From Mesorhizobium amorphae (GTDB taxonomy: Bacteria; Pseudomonadota; Alphaproteobacteria; Rhizobiales; Rhizobiaceae), in the NCBI GenBank assembly GCA_003240775.1, contig QFNI01000005.1, forward strand, positions 1-64,000: a stretch of DNA of 64,000 nt. The letters are read 5' to 3'. Of this stretch, positions 35,901 through 43,339 are shown one piece after another. The position numbers were made by a program, and so were the translations under genes. The first letter of the stretch is position 1; the number at the start of each line of letters is the position of its first letter. Under the pieces are notes generated by a model. That model saw only the letters and a list, made by a program, of their open reading frames with translations, searched no databases and was not told the origin of the DNA.

Positions 35901-36005
35901 CGCACCGAAGAGTGCGGCCGTGATCGGCTCAGAGCGCGCGGGCGCCGTGGACGCCAGCAGCGCTGCGAGGACTCCGGCGAGGATGCGGGGGCGCACTCTC
36001 ATCAT
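32967..36005 (-). CDS. Tail tip/central fibre host-specificity protein (J-like)
   Basis: This 1012-residue protein is the large tip protein of a siphovirus-type tail. Residues about 60-600 have the J/GTA-like hub architecture (for example VLWVNGEKCTILWDEVDGD, ADMEPLDVVEEFKKACAARI, and FSFTDGDVVITKGQS). A long helical stalk follows (about residues 665-790, with LDQKIDAQGVTF and repeated Q-rich coils). A beta-rich C-terminal domain comes last. The N terminus is odd: MMRVRPRILAGVLAALLAST looks like a signal peptide, followed by a second hydrophobic stretch. The true start is the ATG at 36005, overlapping the DUF6950 stop; the longer open frame upstream is a shadow. Confidence 0.8.
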   Translation of the reverse strand: MMRVRPRILAGVLAALLASTAPARSEPITAALFGAAFAATTAGAIVSTVFSGIASLGLGLLKKAFAEKPVTPNAPGIKFDIQMGDDGPMSFPLGSTATSGTRKYIGTWGKVDGTPNAFLVDVIQIADLPLPGRPVLWVNGEKCTILWDEVDGDDHGRGHPVLEFCAEGDIDQPYLFVQYRDGTETTPSAYLRAKFGSDPERPWQDDMIGRGAPHLILTARVNRDLFKSGLPNWLVEPPPLRVYDLRQDSTVGGSGPQRWADPSTWAPSLNPVVNAYNVIRGIYYGSEWVFGGQNLAAFRLPAASWMAAANECDAAVGAAGGGTRPQFRCGMEVRADMEPLDVVEEFKKACAARITEVGGIFKILVGAPPAAVFSFTDGDVVITKGQSLSPFPPLDDTQNGIEATYPEPAEAWATKPAPGRYVSEHESADGNRRLVATVSLPAVPYGDQVQQLQKTMLEDERRHRVHSLCLPPEAWVLEPAVDVVSWTSTRNGYVNKKFLLDRIVGERNRLQEVVLREIDPADYAWSASEALPVSVGPTGPIRPGTQLAVGLQVFPDTIDDNAGVARRPTFGVQFPGDLDDVTALGFEARLATAAPENLTALGDIPYGDPTTNENPRYVKVNAVFPPATDLLVRFIYRPGTPRATSWTGWLPVTTPDIRLGPGDFYPIDMDALAADVKQWFADGEQSFADILARLNEVDAGTAPGLVALDQKIDAQGVTFGDNLASTRQLLDNRITQVDGRVTTQGTRISSAEAAITGKASATALSALQTTVRTQGESIAAQTELINGVDAKAGEISAFSLFRAFADTSGGGVARLALQARVSTDNVYRNCGIFIDVNAITSNIVLQANKIAFLSDDGTPYALFAPGGAFIETARIRNLSTDNISIGGVLYTSLASGAISIKGAASGNHSSASAGWVGVADVFINNVDGNTVFAGINYSFSGGAALGIRKMGIFRNGTLIWQSPTDDGTGNGDFTFIDNGAPSGSVAYGIARYIQYSGPSNVSGIIKVAGSRR

Positions 36006-36430
36006 CCGACCCGGAAGGCTCGGGCCGCATCGAGCAGCCCCATGGACCCGAAACCCTCGGGGCGCAGCACCAGCACGCGCTCCCCGTTCACCACGCCGAG
36101 CGCGTGCCCGAACGCCGACTCGGTCTTGAAGGCAGCGACGTCGCCGATGCGCGCCTGGCTGGGGTGAACCTCGGGCAGCATGCTCGCGACCAGGTCCGCG
36201 AGATCGCGGAACCCTTCGCGCCGCATCACGCGCAGCGCGCCACGCTCGGTCCGGTAGGTTCCGCGCCACCGCTTCGCCACGTCCTCGCCCGTCATGGCAC
36301 GCACGAGCGCGCCGACGAGGCCGGGCCCGCAGTCGTGCTGCGTCTTCCAGTCGAAAGGGCGGCCCTTGATGTCGTCGGCCACGGCCTCGAAGCGGACGCG
36401 CCAGTCGGGCAGGCGGGAAAGGTCCAGCAT
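36002..36430 (-). CDS. DUF6950-like phage tail protein
   Basis: From the ATG at 36430 (TGATG overlap with the previous stop) this is a 142-residue protein beginning MLDLSRLPDWRVRFEAVADD. It has FDWKTQHDCGPGLVGALVRAMTG with a Cys-Gly pair, RYRTERGALRVMRREGF-type repeats and a C-terminal GVVNGERVLVLRPEGFGS segment. These match the DUF6950 family that occupies the position of the NlpC/P60 cell-wall peptidase in many alphaproteobacterial phage tails. The HDCG motif resembles an NlpC/P60 catalytic cysteine context, so a peptidase-like origin is possible but unproven. Confidence 0.7.
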   Translation of the reverse strand: MLDLSRLPDWRVRFEAVADDIKGRPFDWKTQHDCGPGLVGALVRAMTGEDVAKRWRGTYRTERGALRVMRREGFRDLADLVASMLPEVHPSQARIGDVAAFKTESAFGHALGVVNGERVLVLRPEGFGSMGLLDAARAFRVG

Positions 36431-37050
36431 CACTCGCCTCCCCACACGACCGGCCAGGACCGGATGACGGAGCCGTAGCGCGAGAAGCGGTCGCCTGAGC
36501 GTGCCTTCTGGGTTTCGTCCGAGCGCTTGCGGAAGTTGGTGCGAGCCAGCATGGCGATGGCGTCGGACACCACGTCCATCTCGATCCCGCCTTCCGCGCC
36601 GGCCGCCGGCGTTTCGATCGGCGCGCCGTTGACGACGCCCAGGAACTCAACTTCGGCCGGACCGACCGGCAGGCGCGACACGAGGTCGAGATCGACGCTG
36701 TGGATCTCCACACGCGCCAGGCGCGCATCGAGCCCGCGGACGATCTGCTGGGCGGCAGGGGAAATCTGGCTGCAGCGGACGGCGACCGAGCGCTGGTTGA
36801 GGTCGGACGTGCGTGGGATCGCACCGACCCGGAGGTTAACCGCGCCAAAGTAGGTGCGCTGGACGATGGCGCCCGTCTGGCCGTCGATCACGGCGAAGTC
36901 GGCTGTCTCGTCCCCGCTCCACAGGCCCATGCCGGTGAGCGCACCCGTTGTCCGGTTCTTGCCGACCACCCACACGAAGTCGCGAGGGGCGTTGCCGCGG
37001 TCGCGCGTGGCGGCGAGGCTGGAGGCGAACGCTGTTCCAGGACCGCGCAT
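36430..37050 (-). CDS. Minor tail protein (DUF2163/L-like position), 206 aa
   Basis: The protein opens MRGPGTAFASSLAATRDRGNAPRDFVWVVGK and contains VRVGAIPRTSDLNQRSVAVRCSQISPAAQQ-like and LDARLARVEIHSVDLD segments that line up with the central part of DUF2163/minor-tail-L proteins of GTA-like tails. It lies between the distal-tail gene and the DUF6950 gene, exactly where that protein normally sits. Junctions are one-base TGATG overlaps on both sides. The family call is based on order and weak similarity. Confidence 0.55.
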   Translation of the reverse strand: MRGPGTAFASSLAATRDRGNAPRDFVWVVGKNRTTGALTGMGLWSGDETADFAVIDGQTGAIVQRTYFGAVNLRVGAIPRTSDLNQRSVAVRCSQISPAAQQIVRGLDARLARVEIHSVDLDLVSRLPVGPAEVEFLGVVNGAPIETPAAGAEGGIEMDVVSDAIAMLARTNFRKRSDETQKARSGDRFSRYGSVIRSWPVVWGGE

Positions 37051-37706
37051 CAGGTGATCCTTTCAATGGCTTTGAACCGCATGCCCTCGGTCACCATCCG
37101 GCGCGAGCGGCCGGGGGCGAACGTGTCGGGCAGGAGGATCATGCGGCAGGCGGGCCGGGCGAGCGTGATGGGCGCGCCTGCGGCGATGGCAGCCGGAATG
37201 TGGGGGAACACCTCCACCTCGGGCGTGATGCCGTTGCTGGCCGCAACCACCGGCTCGGAGAACTCGAAGAAGAAGAGACGCGTCGGGTTCGAACCGTAGG
37301 CGATGGAGCCCTTGTCGGCGGCCGTGAGGCGATAGCCGCTCGGCAGCCCGGCGACCCGCAGGCGCCCGCGGGTGGAGGCAATGGCCTGCACGCTGGGGGC
37401 GGCGGCGCCCAGCACCGTGCCCAAGGGGTCGGCGGCCGGGAAGCGCGCCACGGGGTCGAACAGGAGGAACGCTTCCTGCGAGCCGTGGAGCTTGCGCATG
37501 ATGGCCGCCAGCGGGCGAAGCTCGGAATGGAAGCCGCGGTCGAGCTCCACCTCCGCCGTCCACTTCGGCGAGGCCATCTCCGATTGCCAGATGCGGCCGT
37601 CGCTCGAGCCGGAGATTTCGTCGAGGCGCTTCACGTCCCAGGTCACGGCCGAGATCGGTAGGCGCTCGGCCAGCACGGGGAGCGGGAGGGGATAGGAGAA
37701 CGCCAT
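37050..37706 (-). CDS. Distal tail-like protein (DUF2460-like position), 218 aa
   Basis: The protein begins MAFSYPLPLPVLAERLPISAVTWDVKR and continues with beta-strand-rich sequence (WTAEVELDRGFHSELRPLAAIMRKL, EAFLLFDPVARFPAADPLG). It follows the tape measure and precedes the minor tail protein, the place of the distal tail protein (DUF2460 in GTA-like tails). No cysteine-rich or enzymatic motif is seen. Role by position: links the tail tube to the tip. Confidence 0.55.
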   Translation of the reverse strand: MAFSYPLPLPVLAERLPISAVTWDVKRLDEISGSSDGRIWQSEMASPKWTAEVELDRGFHSELRPLAAIMRKLHGSQEAFLLFDPVARFPAADPLGTVLGAAAPSVQAIASTRGRLRVAGLPSGYRLTAADKGSIAYGSNPTRLFFFEFSEPVVAASNGITPEVEVFPHIPAAIAAGAPITLARPACRMILLPDTFAPGRSRRMVTEGMRFKAIERIT

Positions 37707-37708
37707 GG

Positions 37709-40700
37709 TCAGCGCCGCCGCGGGTATTGCTGGATCTCGGCCACCCGGTCGGGCAGCCGTTCGTTGAAGGCCTGGACGCGGATGTCGGCCTGGTCGGCGC
37801 CGGCCTGTGCGCCTGCCTCGGAGGCCACGGCACGCAAGGTGCCGTCATCCTCCACCCACACCCGCACGTCGATCTGGTTGCGCTGCGCGCCCGAGCCACC
37901 ACCGGCTCCGCTGCTCGCGCCGCCGGACAAGCCCGGATAGGCGAGGCCCGCGTTCATGGCTTCGAGCATCGGCCGGTGGCGGGCGGTGGCCGAGGCGCGC
38001 ACCACGAACTCCTGGCCGTGCACCACGCCGGCCGCCGCATCGCGCGGTCCGTCGCCGGTGTAGCCGCCTTCCGAGAACAGGCCGACTCCGCCAGCGGCGA
38101 TGAAGCTCGTGGCGAGCGGGCTAATCCCCTTCATGAAGGAGGTGGCGCCGCCTGCGCCGCCGAAGCTCTTCATCAGCCCGGAGAACCAACCGCCGCCACC
38201 CTCGCCGCCGCCGATGCTCATCAAGGAGTTGGCGAGGCTGTTCAGCCCGCCGCCGAAGTTCGTTAGCCCTTGGCTTGCGGTCGCGGCGGCCTCGCCTGCG
38301 CTGCCCGCACCCGTCGCCATCTTCTCCAGCGCCTGGCTGGCGGTTTCGGAGGAGCGGCCGAGCGCAGCGACATACTTGTCGCCATAGCCGCCCACGCTCG
38401 TGCCGAGCACGTCCGTGCGGCCGAGCCGGCCGACCGAGCCCGGCCCGCCGAACCACGCCTGCGCGGCACCGCGCTCGCCGTAGCGGTCGACATAGGAGCC
38501 GAAGCGATGATCAAACACGGCGTCCTGGTAGGAGGGATTAGCCAGGAACTGCGATGACGTGAGGCGGCGGCCGAGCGCGGCCTCGCTCCAGGGTCCGATG
38601 TTGTTGCCCATCACCTGGTAGCGGCCATAGGCACGGTCGCCGCGCGTCCAGGGACCGAGGGCTGCATAGTCGCCGCTGCCCGCGCTCTCGATCGAGGCGA
38701 TGGCGTTGCGCCGGGCCACAGCACTCGCCGAGCCCGAGACAACGACCTCGTCCAGCATCAGGCCGGCACTGTTGTCGTTGGCGGGAGATTGCAGCCGGGC
38801 AACCTTGGACGAGGAACCCGAGCCGCCCAGCACACGAGAAAGAAGCGAGGAAGCCGTCTGGGCTGCGCCCGACCCCGACGCGCCCGACCCGCCCGGTTTC
38901 GGCATGAAAGAGTCCAGCAGGCTCTCGATCGCCATGTCGGCGAAGCGGGAGATGATGCGGTCGAGCGCGTTCAGCGCGGCATCGGCCCAGGCCTTCCAGC
39001 CCAGCTCGCCTTCCCGGAGCAGGCCTGCGAAGTCGCCGAAGATGGATTTGACGAGCGAGCGGTTTTCCGACCAGTCCTTCTCCGCCTCGCGTGCAGCCTG
39101 CACGGCCGCCGCGCGCTCTTGGGTGAGGCGCACGATCTCGGCCGAGTTCGCCCGCATGGCGTTCGCCTCGTCGCCCTGCACGTCGATGCCGAGGCGGCGG
39201 ATTTCCTGTTCGGTTTCGAGGGCTGCAATCAGAGCGCGACGAGCGTCCTCGCTCTGGCCCATCGCGCCTGTCTCGAGATCGAGGAGCGCGATGCGGTCGC
39301 GCTGGCGCTGCAACACGGTTTCCGTCTGCTTGCCGAGGCGGTCGGTCGCTTCGGCAGCGTCGTCCAGGCGCTGGATGTCGTTCGGCCGAGCCGTGGGGAT
39401 CGGCACGCCGGCGCCCGCTTCGGCGTTCTCGATCCGAGCTATGCGGGCATCGTAGGCGGCACGCGCGGTCTGGGCGTCGCGGGCATCGAGCGCCTTGCCG
39501 GCGGCGTCGATATAGTCTTTCAGCGCCTGCTCACGGGGCGAAAGCGCCAGCTGGTCGCCTGCCTGGAGCCGCCCGAGGGCATCGGCGAAGCCCATGGCGG
39601 TTTCGTTCAAGAGGCGGAGCCGCAAGGCGGCGCGTTCGGCCGCTCCGTCTATCCCGTCGATAGCGCTCTCGGTCTGCGGCAGAACGGCGGAAAGGGCCCT
39701 GGCCCCTTCCGTTGCGTTCAGAAGCTCGTTGGCGACTTCCCGAACACCCTCTGCCTGGTTGGTGTCGTTGGCAATCTGCGCAATCTCGTGCCTGATGGCC
39801 GCGATGTTTGGGCGAGCCTTGGTCGACTCCTCTTCTATGCGAACAAGGATGTCGACGAATTGAGCGAAGTCCGGGAACGTGAGTAGCGCTTCCGGCCGCG
39901 CAATGGGGTTCACGATGGAGTCGTAGGTCGCGGCTACACCGCGCAACTCCCTCTGAAGGGCAGCGATCTGGTCGGCCACCTGAGCAGCGCCCAGTGCCTG
40001 AAGAACTTCCGCACTCTCCGCGGCATAGGCCTTCGCCTTGCGTGCCGCCTCCGGATATGCCTCACCGACGCGCTGAATGAACGCCTCATGTTCGGAAAGA
40101 ACTTGATCGGTGCTTTTCACCTCGCCGCGGATCATCTCGAAGGCCCACGCAGCCGCGTAGCCTCCACCTGCCAAGGCAGCCAGAATTAGGGTAGTCGGGG
40201 TGACGAGGGACATCAGCCCCTGACCGACGCCCGTGATTATGCCGGTCAGACCTCGGTCGCCCATGATGGCGCCGATCTGCGGGCCTTGCTGGACGATCGC
40301 CATCAAGGGAGACTGGCCGCTGGCGAGCTGCACGCCCAGATCGGCCAGCTGCGCCGACATGTTCGTGATCTCGTGGGCCGCGAGCTTCGTCGATGCGGCG
40401 CTGCTCCCCATCAAAGCGTTCTGATTGCTGTAGATCGCGTTCGCACGCGTCACCGCCGAGGCGCGCTCGGCCTCTGAAATCGCACCCATCCGGGCGGCGG
40501 CGGCTATCCCGTCCAGGTTCTCCATGTGCGCGCGCTCGGCGGCATAGAGCGGGTTGTACTTGGCGCGCAGATCATCGAGCGCGCGCCCATAGGAGTTGAG
40601 GTCGTTTTGCCTCGTCTGGCGAGCGTCGAAATTTAACCCAGGGCGAACCCCGGCGAAGCGTTCGGCGGCGGCCTGCGTCTGGTTCTGCGCGCTCGCCTGT

Positions 40701-40912
40701 TCGCGAAGGGCATCAGCTGCACTTCGGGCAGAAGCTGCGCTCGCGTCATTGGCGGCGGCGAAGCGACCGGACGCATCCCGTGCCTGATCCGAGCTGACCG
40801 CAACCGCTTCGTTGGCTGCTGAAACTTGGTCGAGCCCACCCTTCGCTTCCGCAAGAGCCGCTTTCGCCGACGCCGCGTCGCCAGTGATGACCAGAGCGAG
40901 GTTCAGCGCCAT
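37709..40912 (-). CDS. Tail tape measure protein with C-terminal lytic transglycosylase-like domain
   Basis: This 1067-residue protein sets tail length and is injected on infection. The N terminus is Ala/Gln-rich coiled coil (about residues 1-110). Hydrophobic segments lie at about residues 200-255 (LGVQLASGQSPLMAIVQQG then SLVTPTTLILAALAGGGYA), and further coils extend to about residue 650. At about residues 735-855 lies a separate domain (NAIASIESAGSGDYAALGP, then DRAYGRYQVMGNNIGPW and GAAQAWFGGPGS). This is the lytic transglycosylase-like module known from alphaproteobacterial phages, with the catalytic Glu in IES. It would let the tail drill through peptidoglycan. A Gly/Ser-rich C terminus follows. 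Confidence 0.85.
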   Translation of the reverse strand: MALNLALVITGDAASAKAALAEAKGGLDQVSAANEAVAVSSDQARDASGRFAAANDASAASARSAADALREQASAQNQTQAAAERFAGVRPGLNFDARQTRQNDLNSYGRALDDLRAKYNPLYAAERAHMENLDGIAAAARMGAISEAERASAVTRANAIYSNQNALMGSSAASTKLAAHEITNMSAQLADLGVQLASGQSPLMAIVQQGPQIGAIMGDRGLTGIITGVGQGLMSLVTPTTLILAALAGGGYAAAWAFEMIRGEVKSTDQVLSEHEAFIQRVGEAYPEAARKAKAYAAESAEVLQALGAAQVADQIAALQRELRGVAATYDSIVNPIARPEALLTFPDFAQFVDILVRIEEESTKARPNIAAIRHEIAQIANDTNQAEGVREVANELLNATEGARALSAVLPQTESAIDGIDGAAERAALRLRLLNETAMGFADALGRLQAGDQLALSPREQALKDYIDAAGKALDARDAQTARAAYDARIARIENAEAGAGVPIPTARPNDIQRLDDAAEATDRLGKQTETVLQRQRDRIALLDLETGAMGQSEDARRALIAALETEQEIRRLGIDVQGDEANAMRANSAEIVRLTQERAAAVQAAREAEKDWSENRSLVKSIFGDFAGLLREGELGWKAWADAALNALDRIISRFADMAIESLLDSFMPKPGGSGASGSGAAQTASSLLSRVLGGSGSSSKVARLQSPANDNSAGLMLDEVVVSGSASAVARRNAIASIESAGSGDYAALGPWTRGDRAYGRYQVMGNNIGPWSEAALGRRLTSSQFLANPSYQDAVFDHRFGSYVDRYGERGAAQAWFGGPGSVGRLGRTDVLGTSVGGYGDKYVAALGRSSETASQALEKMATGAGSAGEAAATASQGLTNFGGGLNSLANSLMSIGGGEGGGGWFSGLMKSFGGAGGATSFMKGISPLATSFIAAGGVGLFSEGGYTGDGPRDAAAGVVHGQEFVVRASATARHRPMLEAMNAGLAYPGLSGGASSGAGGGSGAQRNQIDVRVWVEDDGTLRAVASEAGAQAGADQADIRVQAFNERLPDRVAEIQQYPRRR

Positions 40913-40936
40913 CCAACGCTCTCCGCATCGGTTGGC

Positions 40937-40965
40937 TTGAAGGAGATGGTGCGCCCGCGTAGCGT
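40937..40965 (+). promoter_or_regulatory. Candidate plus-strand promoter for the zinc-ribbon membrane gene
   Basis: TTGAAG and TAGCGT are separated by 17 bases, ending 30 bases before the ATG at 40996. They are weak matches to sigma-70 boxes, but the gene needs its own promoter because every neighbour is transcribed the other way. The boxes overlap the first codons of the tape-measure gene. Confidence 0.3.
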
Positions 40966-40995
40966 TCGGACAAGGTCGAAACGGGGGAAGATACT

Positions 40996-41367
40996 ATGAA
41001 CGACTGGACCGACGCGTTGCCTCTCTTCGGGCTGCTCTACGCCATGCTGGCCATCGGTTGTGCCTATTGGTGCGCCAGCATCATGCACGCGAAGGGAAGG
41101 AGCGAGAATGCCGGGGCGGCCATCGGCTTCTTCTTCGGAGTGCTCGGCGTTCTGATCGTCGCGCTTCTGTCGGACGAGCGCCGTCCCCGGCCTGTCTACA
41201 TCCAGCGCGACGGCGGCGATGGAGGTTGGCGCGAACAAGGGGAGGTGGCTGCATCGCGGACGGCGAGCACCGCGCCCGATACGAAGACATGCCCCGACTG
41301 CGCAGAGGAGGTGAAAGCCGAGGCTCGCATCTGCCGCTTCTGCCGCCATGAGTTCGCGCCCGCCTGA
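40996..41367 (+). CDS. Two-helix membrane protein with C-terminal zinc ribbon, opposite-strand phage cargo gene
   Basis: This 123-residue protein is the only plus-strand gene found in the prophage. Helix 1 (LFGLLYAMLAIGCAYWCASIM) and helix 2 (AAIGFFFGVLGVLIVALLS) are followed by a linker and a zinc ribbon CPDCAEEVKAEARICRFCRHEF (Cys-x2-Cys...Cys-x2-Cys). A GGGGGAAG ribosome site precedes the ATG. The ribbon type is common in membrane proteins of bacteria and is not itself diagnostic. Its reversed orientation between the chaperone genes and the tape measure is the hallmark of a 'moron', a gene expressed from the prophage that often benefits the host or excludes other phages. Confidence 0.7.
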   Translation: MNDWTDALPLFGLLYAMLAIGCAYWCASIMHAKGRSENAGAAIGFFFGVLGVLIVALLSDERRPRPVYIQRDGGDGGWREQGEVAASRTASTAPDTKTCPDCAEEVKAEARICRFCRHEFAPA

Positions 41368-41372
41368 CACGG

Positions 41373-41756
41373 TCATGCGTCCCGCGGCGCATTGAGCACC
41401 GGAAGCGCCGCCTGCTCCATGGCGCGCAGATCCGCGAACAGGGCTTGGTCGGCTCGGCCCGCCTTGTCCTCGATCAGCGGCCGGATGCCGGCATAGTCGA
41501 GGCCGAGCCAGATCACGCCTCCGAACGTCCCGACCGCTCGCCACTGCGTTTCGCAGTCCAGCCAAGCCAGCATGGAGCGCCAGTTCACGTCCCAGACGGG
41601 GACCGCCTCGTCGGCAGCTTCCACCACCAAGGCAGGATCGATCACCAAGCCGAGTGCGGCGAAGTCGGCCGCCGCCTCCGCGTCGATCACGGCCGGCGCC
41701 GATGGGTCGGATGTCCCGGACCGCGCGTGTGCCCATGCCCGCGCGGCCTCTCTCAG
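41373..41756 (-). CDS. Tail assembly chaperone, T-like frameshift extension (gpGT-type)
   Basis: This frame (127 codons after the slip) has no good start of its own and lies in the -1 phase of the upstream gene. A GGGAAAC slippery heptamer abuts the upstream stop, so it is best read as the C-terminal half of a fusion of about 252 residues (125 + 127). Sequence after the slip: GKLREAARAWAHARSG, then AAADFAALGLVIDPALVVEA, DVNWRSMLAWLDCETQWRAVG, and a helical end. In lambda-like phages the G and GT proteins chaperone the tape measure during tail assembly. It converges with the plus-strand zinc-ribbon gene, 5 bases apart. Confidence 0.75.
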   Translation of the reverse strand: MREAARAWAHARSGTSDPSAPAVIDAEAAADFAALGLVIDPALVVEAADEAVPVWDVNWRSMLAWLDCETQWRAVGTFGGVIWLGLDYAGIRPLIEDKAGRADQALFADLRAMEQAALPVLNAPRDA

Positions 41757-42130
41757 TTTCCCCGGCGTGCATCGTCGTGCACGAGCGAGCGGCCATAGGC
41801 GCGATAAAGCCCCTGGCGGAACCAACCATTCTCCATGGCTTGGCGCAGCGTGGCTTCGCTGAAGTGGATTTCTTCGTCGTCGGCCCCGACCACGCGGCGC
41901 CAGTCGCGAACCGCCCGGATCAGGACCTCGTGCTCCCTGGCTTCGCGCTCGTCCGGAGGAAGCTTCAAGATTTCATCCGCGATTGCCCGAGCCTCGCTGG
42001 CAGGGACGGCGGCGAACTGCACCTCGAAGGTGTGGTTGTCCCAGCCGCCCGAGCGGGTGCCAGACGGCATCCACACCTCCACGGGCCACCAATACAGGTG
42101 CTCGGTCACGAGACGGAATTTCGCGGCCAT
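41753..42130 (-). CDS. Tail assembly chaperone, G-like
   Basis: This 125-residue protein begins MAAKFRLVTEHLYWWPVEVWMPS, then carries beta/helix elements (HTFEVQFAAVPASEARAIADEI) and a C-terminal helical part (HFSEATLRQAMENGWFRQGLY). Its size and its place between tail tube and tape measure fit the G chaperone of siphovirus tails. It ends GGGGAAACTGA, so a -1 slip at the last sense codon reads through into the downstream frame. The product without slippage should be the more abundant one. Confidence 0.75.
   Translation of the reverse strand: MAAKFRLVTEHLYWWPVEVWMPSGTRSGGWDNHTFEVQFAAVPASEARAIADEILKLPPDEREAREHEVLIRAVRDWRRVVGADDEEIHFSEATLRQAMENGWFRQGLYRAYGRSLVHDDARRGN
41756..41762 (-). promoter_or_regulatory. 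Programmed -1 frameshift site GGGAAAC
   Basis: On the minus strand the reading phase is G GGA AAC TGA, an exact X XXY YYZ heptamer with the zero-frame stop directly after it. Slipping back one base continues as GGG AAA CTG into the second chaperone frame. Lambda uses GGGAAAG at the same gene pair. Confidence 0.85.
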
Positions 42131-42219
42131 GGGGGCCTCCTCAAAGGCGCTTCAACAGCCGTTGAAGCGATGTTGAGGGCGACGCGACGCCCGGCGCGGA
42201 AGAGAAGTGCGCGGCCGGC

Positions 42220-43152
42220 CTACCGGACGCGGAGCGTCAGCTCGTCGTTGCCGGACGAGGTCGGCAGCAGCATCAGCGGAAGCGTGTTGTTCAAGATGCC
42301 CTGGGTCTGGCCTTCGCTCGGCCGGCCGATCTGCACGTTGGGCGCTGCGAACTCGATGATGTTGCCCGCCACCGACCCATGCACGAGCGAGGCCGCACCC
42401 AGCGTCGAGGCCTTGGCCCTCGCCAGCCAGTCCACCTGCGCGACCTGCGTCGCTTCGAGCACGGCCGAACCGGTGGCACGACGGTCCACGATCTCGATCG
42501 AGCGGTCGTTGATGAGGTCGCGCTTCTCCACCTGGTTGCCCAGATCGAGCATGATGCTCTCGGTTGGCAGCGTGAAGCCATGCAATGTGAACACGCTGTT
42601 GTCCTTGTTGAAGGGCACAGGCGCGCGGAAGGCTGACAGCCCCGCGTTTGGCAGCGCCGCGTCGGAGACAGGGCCATGGAGGCCAAGCAGGTTGAAGCGG
42701 AGACGCGGGATGCGGTTCGGCCCAAGCTCGGTGCGCCAGGAGCCGCGAGCGCCGAGCATCGCGTGAAGCGTTCCGTCGCGGTTGTAGTAGATCGAGACCG
42801 CTTCGGCGCCCGAGCTGACTGGCTGATAGTCGACGCGCGTGCTGGCCGTCACCACCTGACTCATGCCGCAGGCGCGCAGCAGCGGACCATAAGCGGGCGC
42901 CGTTCCGGCCGTGCCCGAGCCGGCCAGCTCGACGGAGCCTTCGAGCCGCGTGAAGAAGCCCGAGAGAAGTACGCCCTGGTGGCCCATGTGGGGAAGCAGC
43001 AGCTCGCGCCCCAACTCCTCGGCTTCGAGCGGCGTCAGCGTCACGTCCTGCATCAGCATGCCGTTGGCGGCAGCTGTGGGGACGGAGTCGACGCCATAGG
43101 TGGTCTCGACCTTGGCGAGCGCCACCAGCTTCCGGAAATACCGCTTGGCCAT
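42220..43152 (-). CDS. Major tail tube protein
   Basis: The 310-residue sequence MAKRYFRKLVALAKVETTYG with PTAAANGMLMQDVTLTPLEAEELGREL is the typical N terminus of the Mu-like/siphophage tail tube family. Beta-strand-rich segments follow (SVELAGSGTAGTAPAYGPLLRAC, VFTLHGFTLPTESIMLDLG) and an ending NNTLPLMLLPTSSGNDELTLRVR. It builds the non-contractile tube of the tail. It is followed by the G/GT chaperones and preceded by head-completion genes, the standard order. The 42131-42219 gap holds no gene. Confidence 0.85.
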   Translation of the reverse strand: MAKRYFRKLVALAKVETTYGVDSVPTAAANGMLMQDVTLTPLEAEELGRELLLPHMGHQGVLLSGFFTRLEGSVELAGSGTAGTAPAYGPLLRACGMSQVVTASTRVDYQPVSSGAEAVSIYYNRDGTLHAMLGARGSWRTELGPNRIPRLRFNLLGLHGPVSDAALPNAGLSAFRAPVPFNKDNSVFTLHGFTLPTESIMLDLGNQVEKRDLINDRSIEIVDRRATGSAVLEATQVAQVDWLARAKASTLGAASLVHGSVAGNIIEFAAPNVQIGRPSEGQTQGILNNTLPLMLLPTSSGNDELTLRVR

Positions 43153-43153
43153 G

Positions 43154-43339
43154 TCAGCCCTCCTTTGCGGTCGTGGTTGCGGGCGCGGCCGGCGGTGCCT
43201 CTTCGACCGGCGCCGCCTCGGCCTCCGGCATCACGGCCGGCTGCATTTCAGGCTCGGTGCGCTTGAGCTTGCCCGTCTTCGCGTCGGCCTCGTAGGCGCC
43301 GCCGGTGCGCTCGGCCGGGTCGATCTTCGCGGTGGTCAT
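43154..43339 (-). CDS. Small phage protein (61 aa), Ala/Pro/Glu-rich
   Basis: MTTAKIDPAERTGGAYEADA opens a short hydrophilic protein whose second half is rich in Ala, Glu and Pro. It overlaps the terminator-like gene upstream by 4 bases and ends 1 base before the tail-tube start. Such short linkers between completion and tube genes are frequent in siphophages. Function unknown. Confidence 0.55.
   Translation of the reverse strand: MTTAKIDPAERTGGAYEADAKTGKLKRTEPEMQPAVMPEAEAAPVEEAPPAAPATTTAKEG

Noticed and set aside
36006..36848. Arginine-rich N-terminal extension of the tail tip protein
   Set aside because: It is an out-of-phase reading of the DUF6950 and minor tail genes; the start at 36005 overlaps the upstream stop in the normal way.
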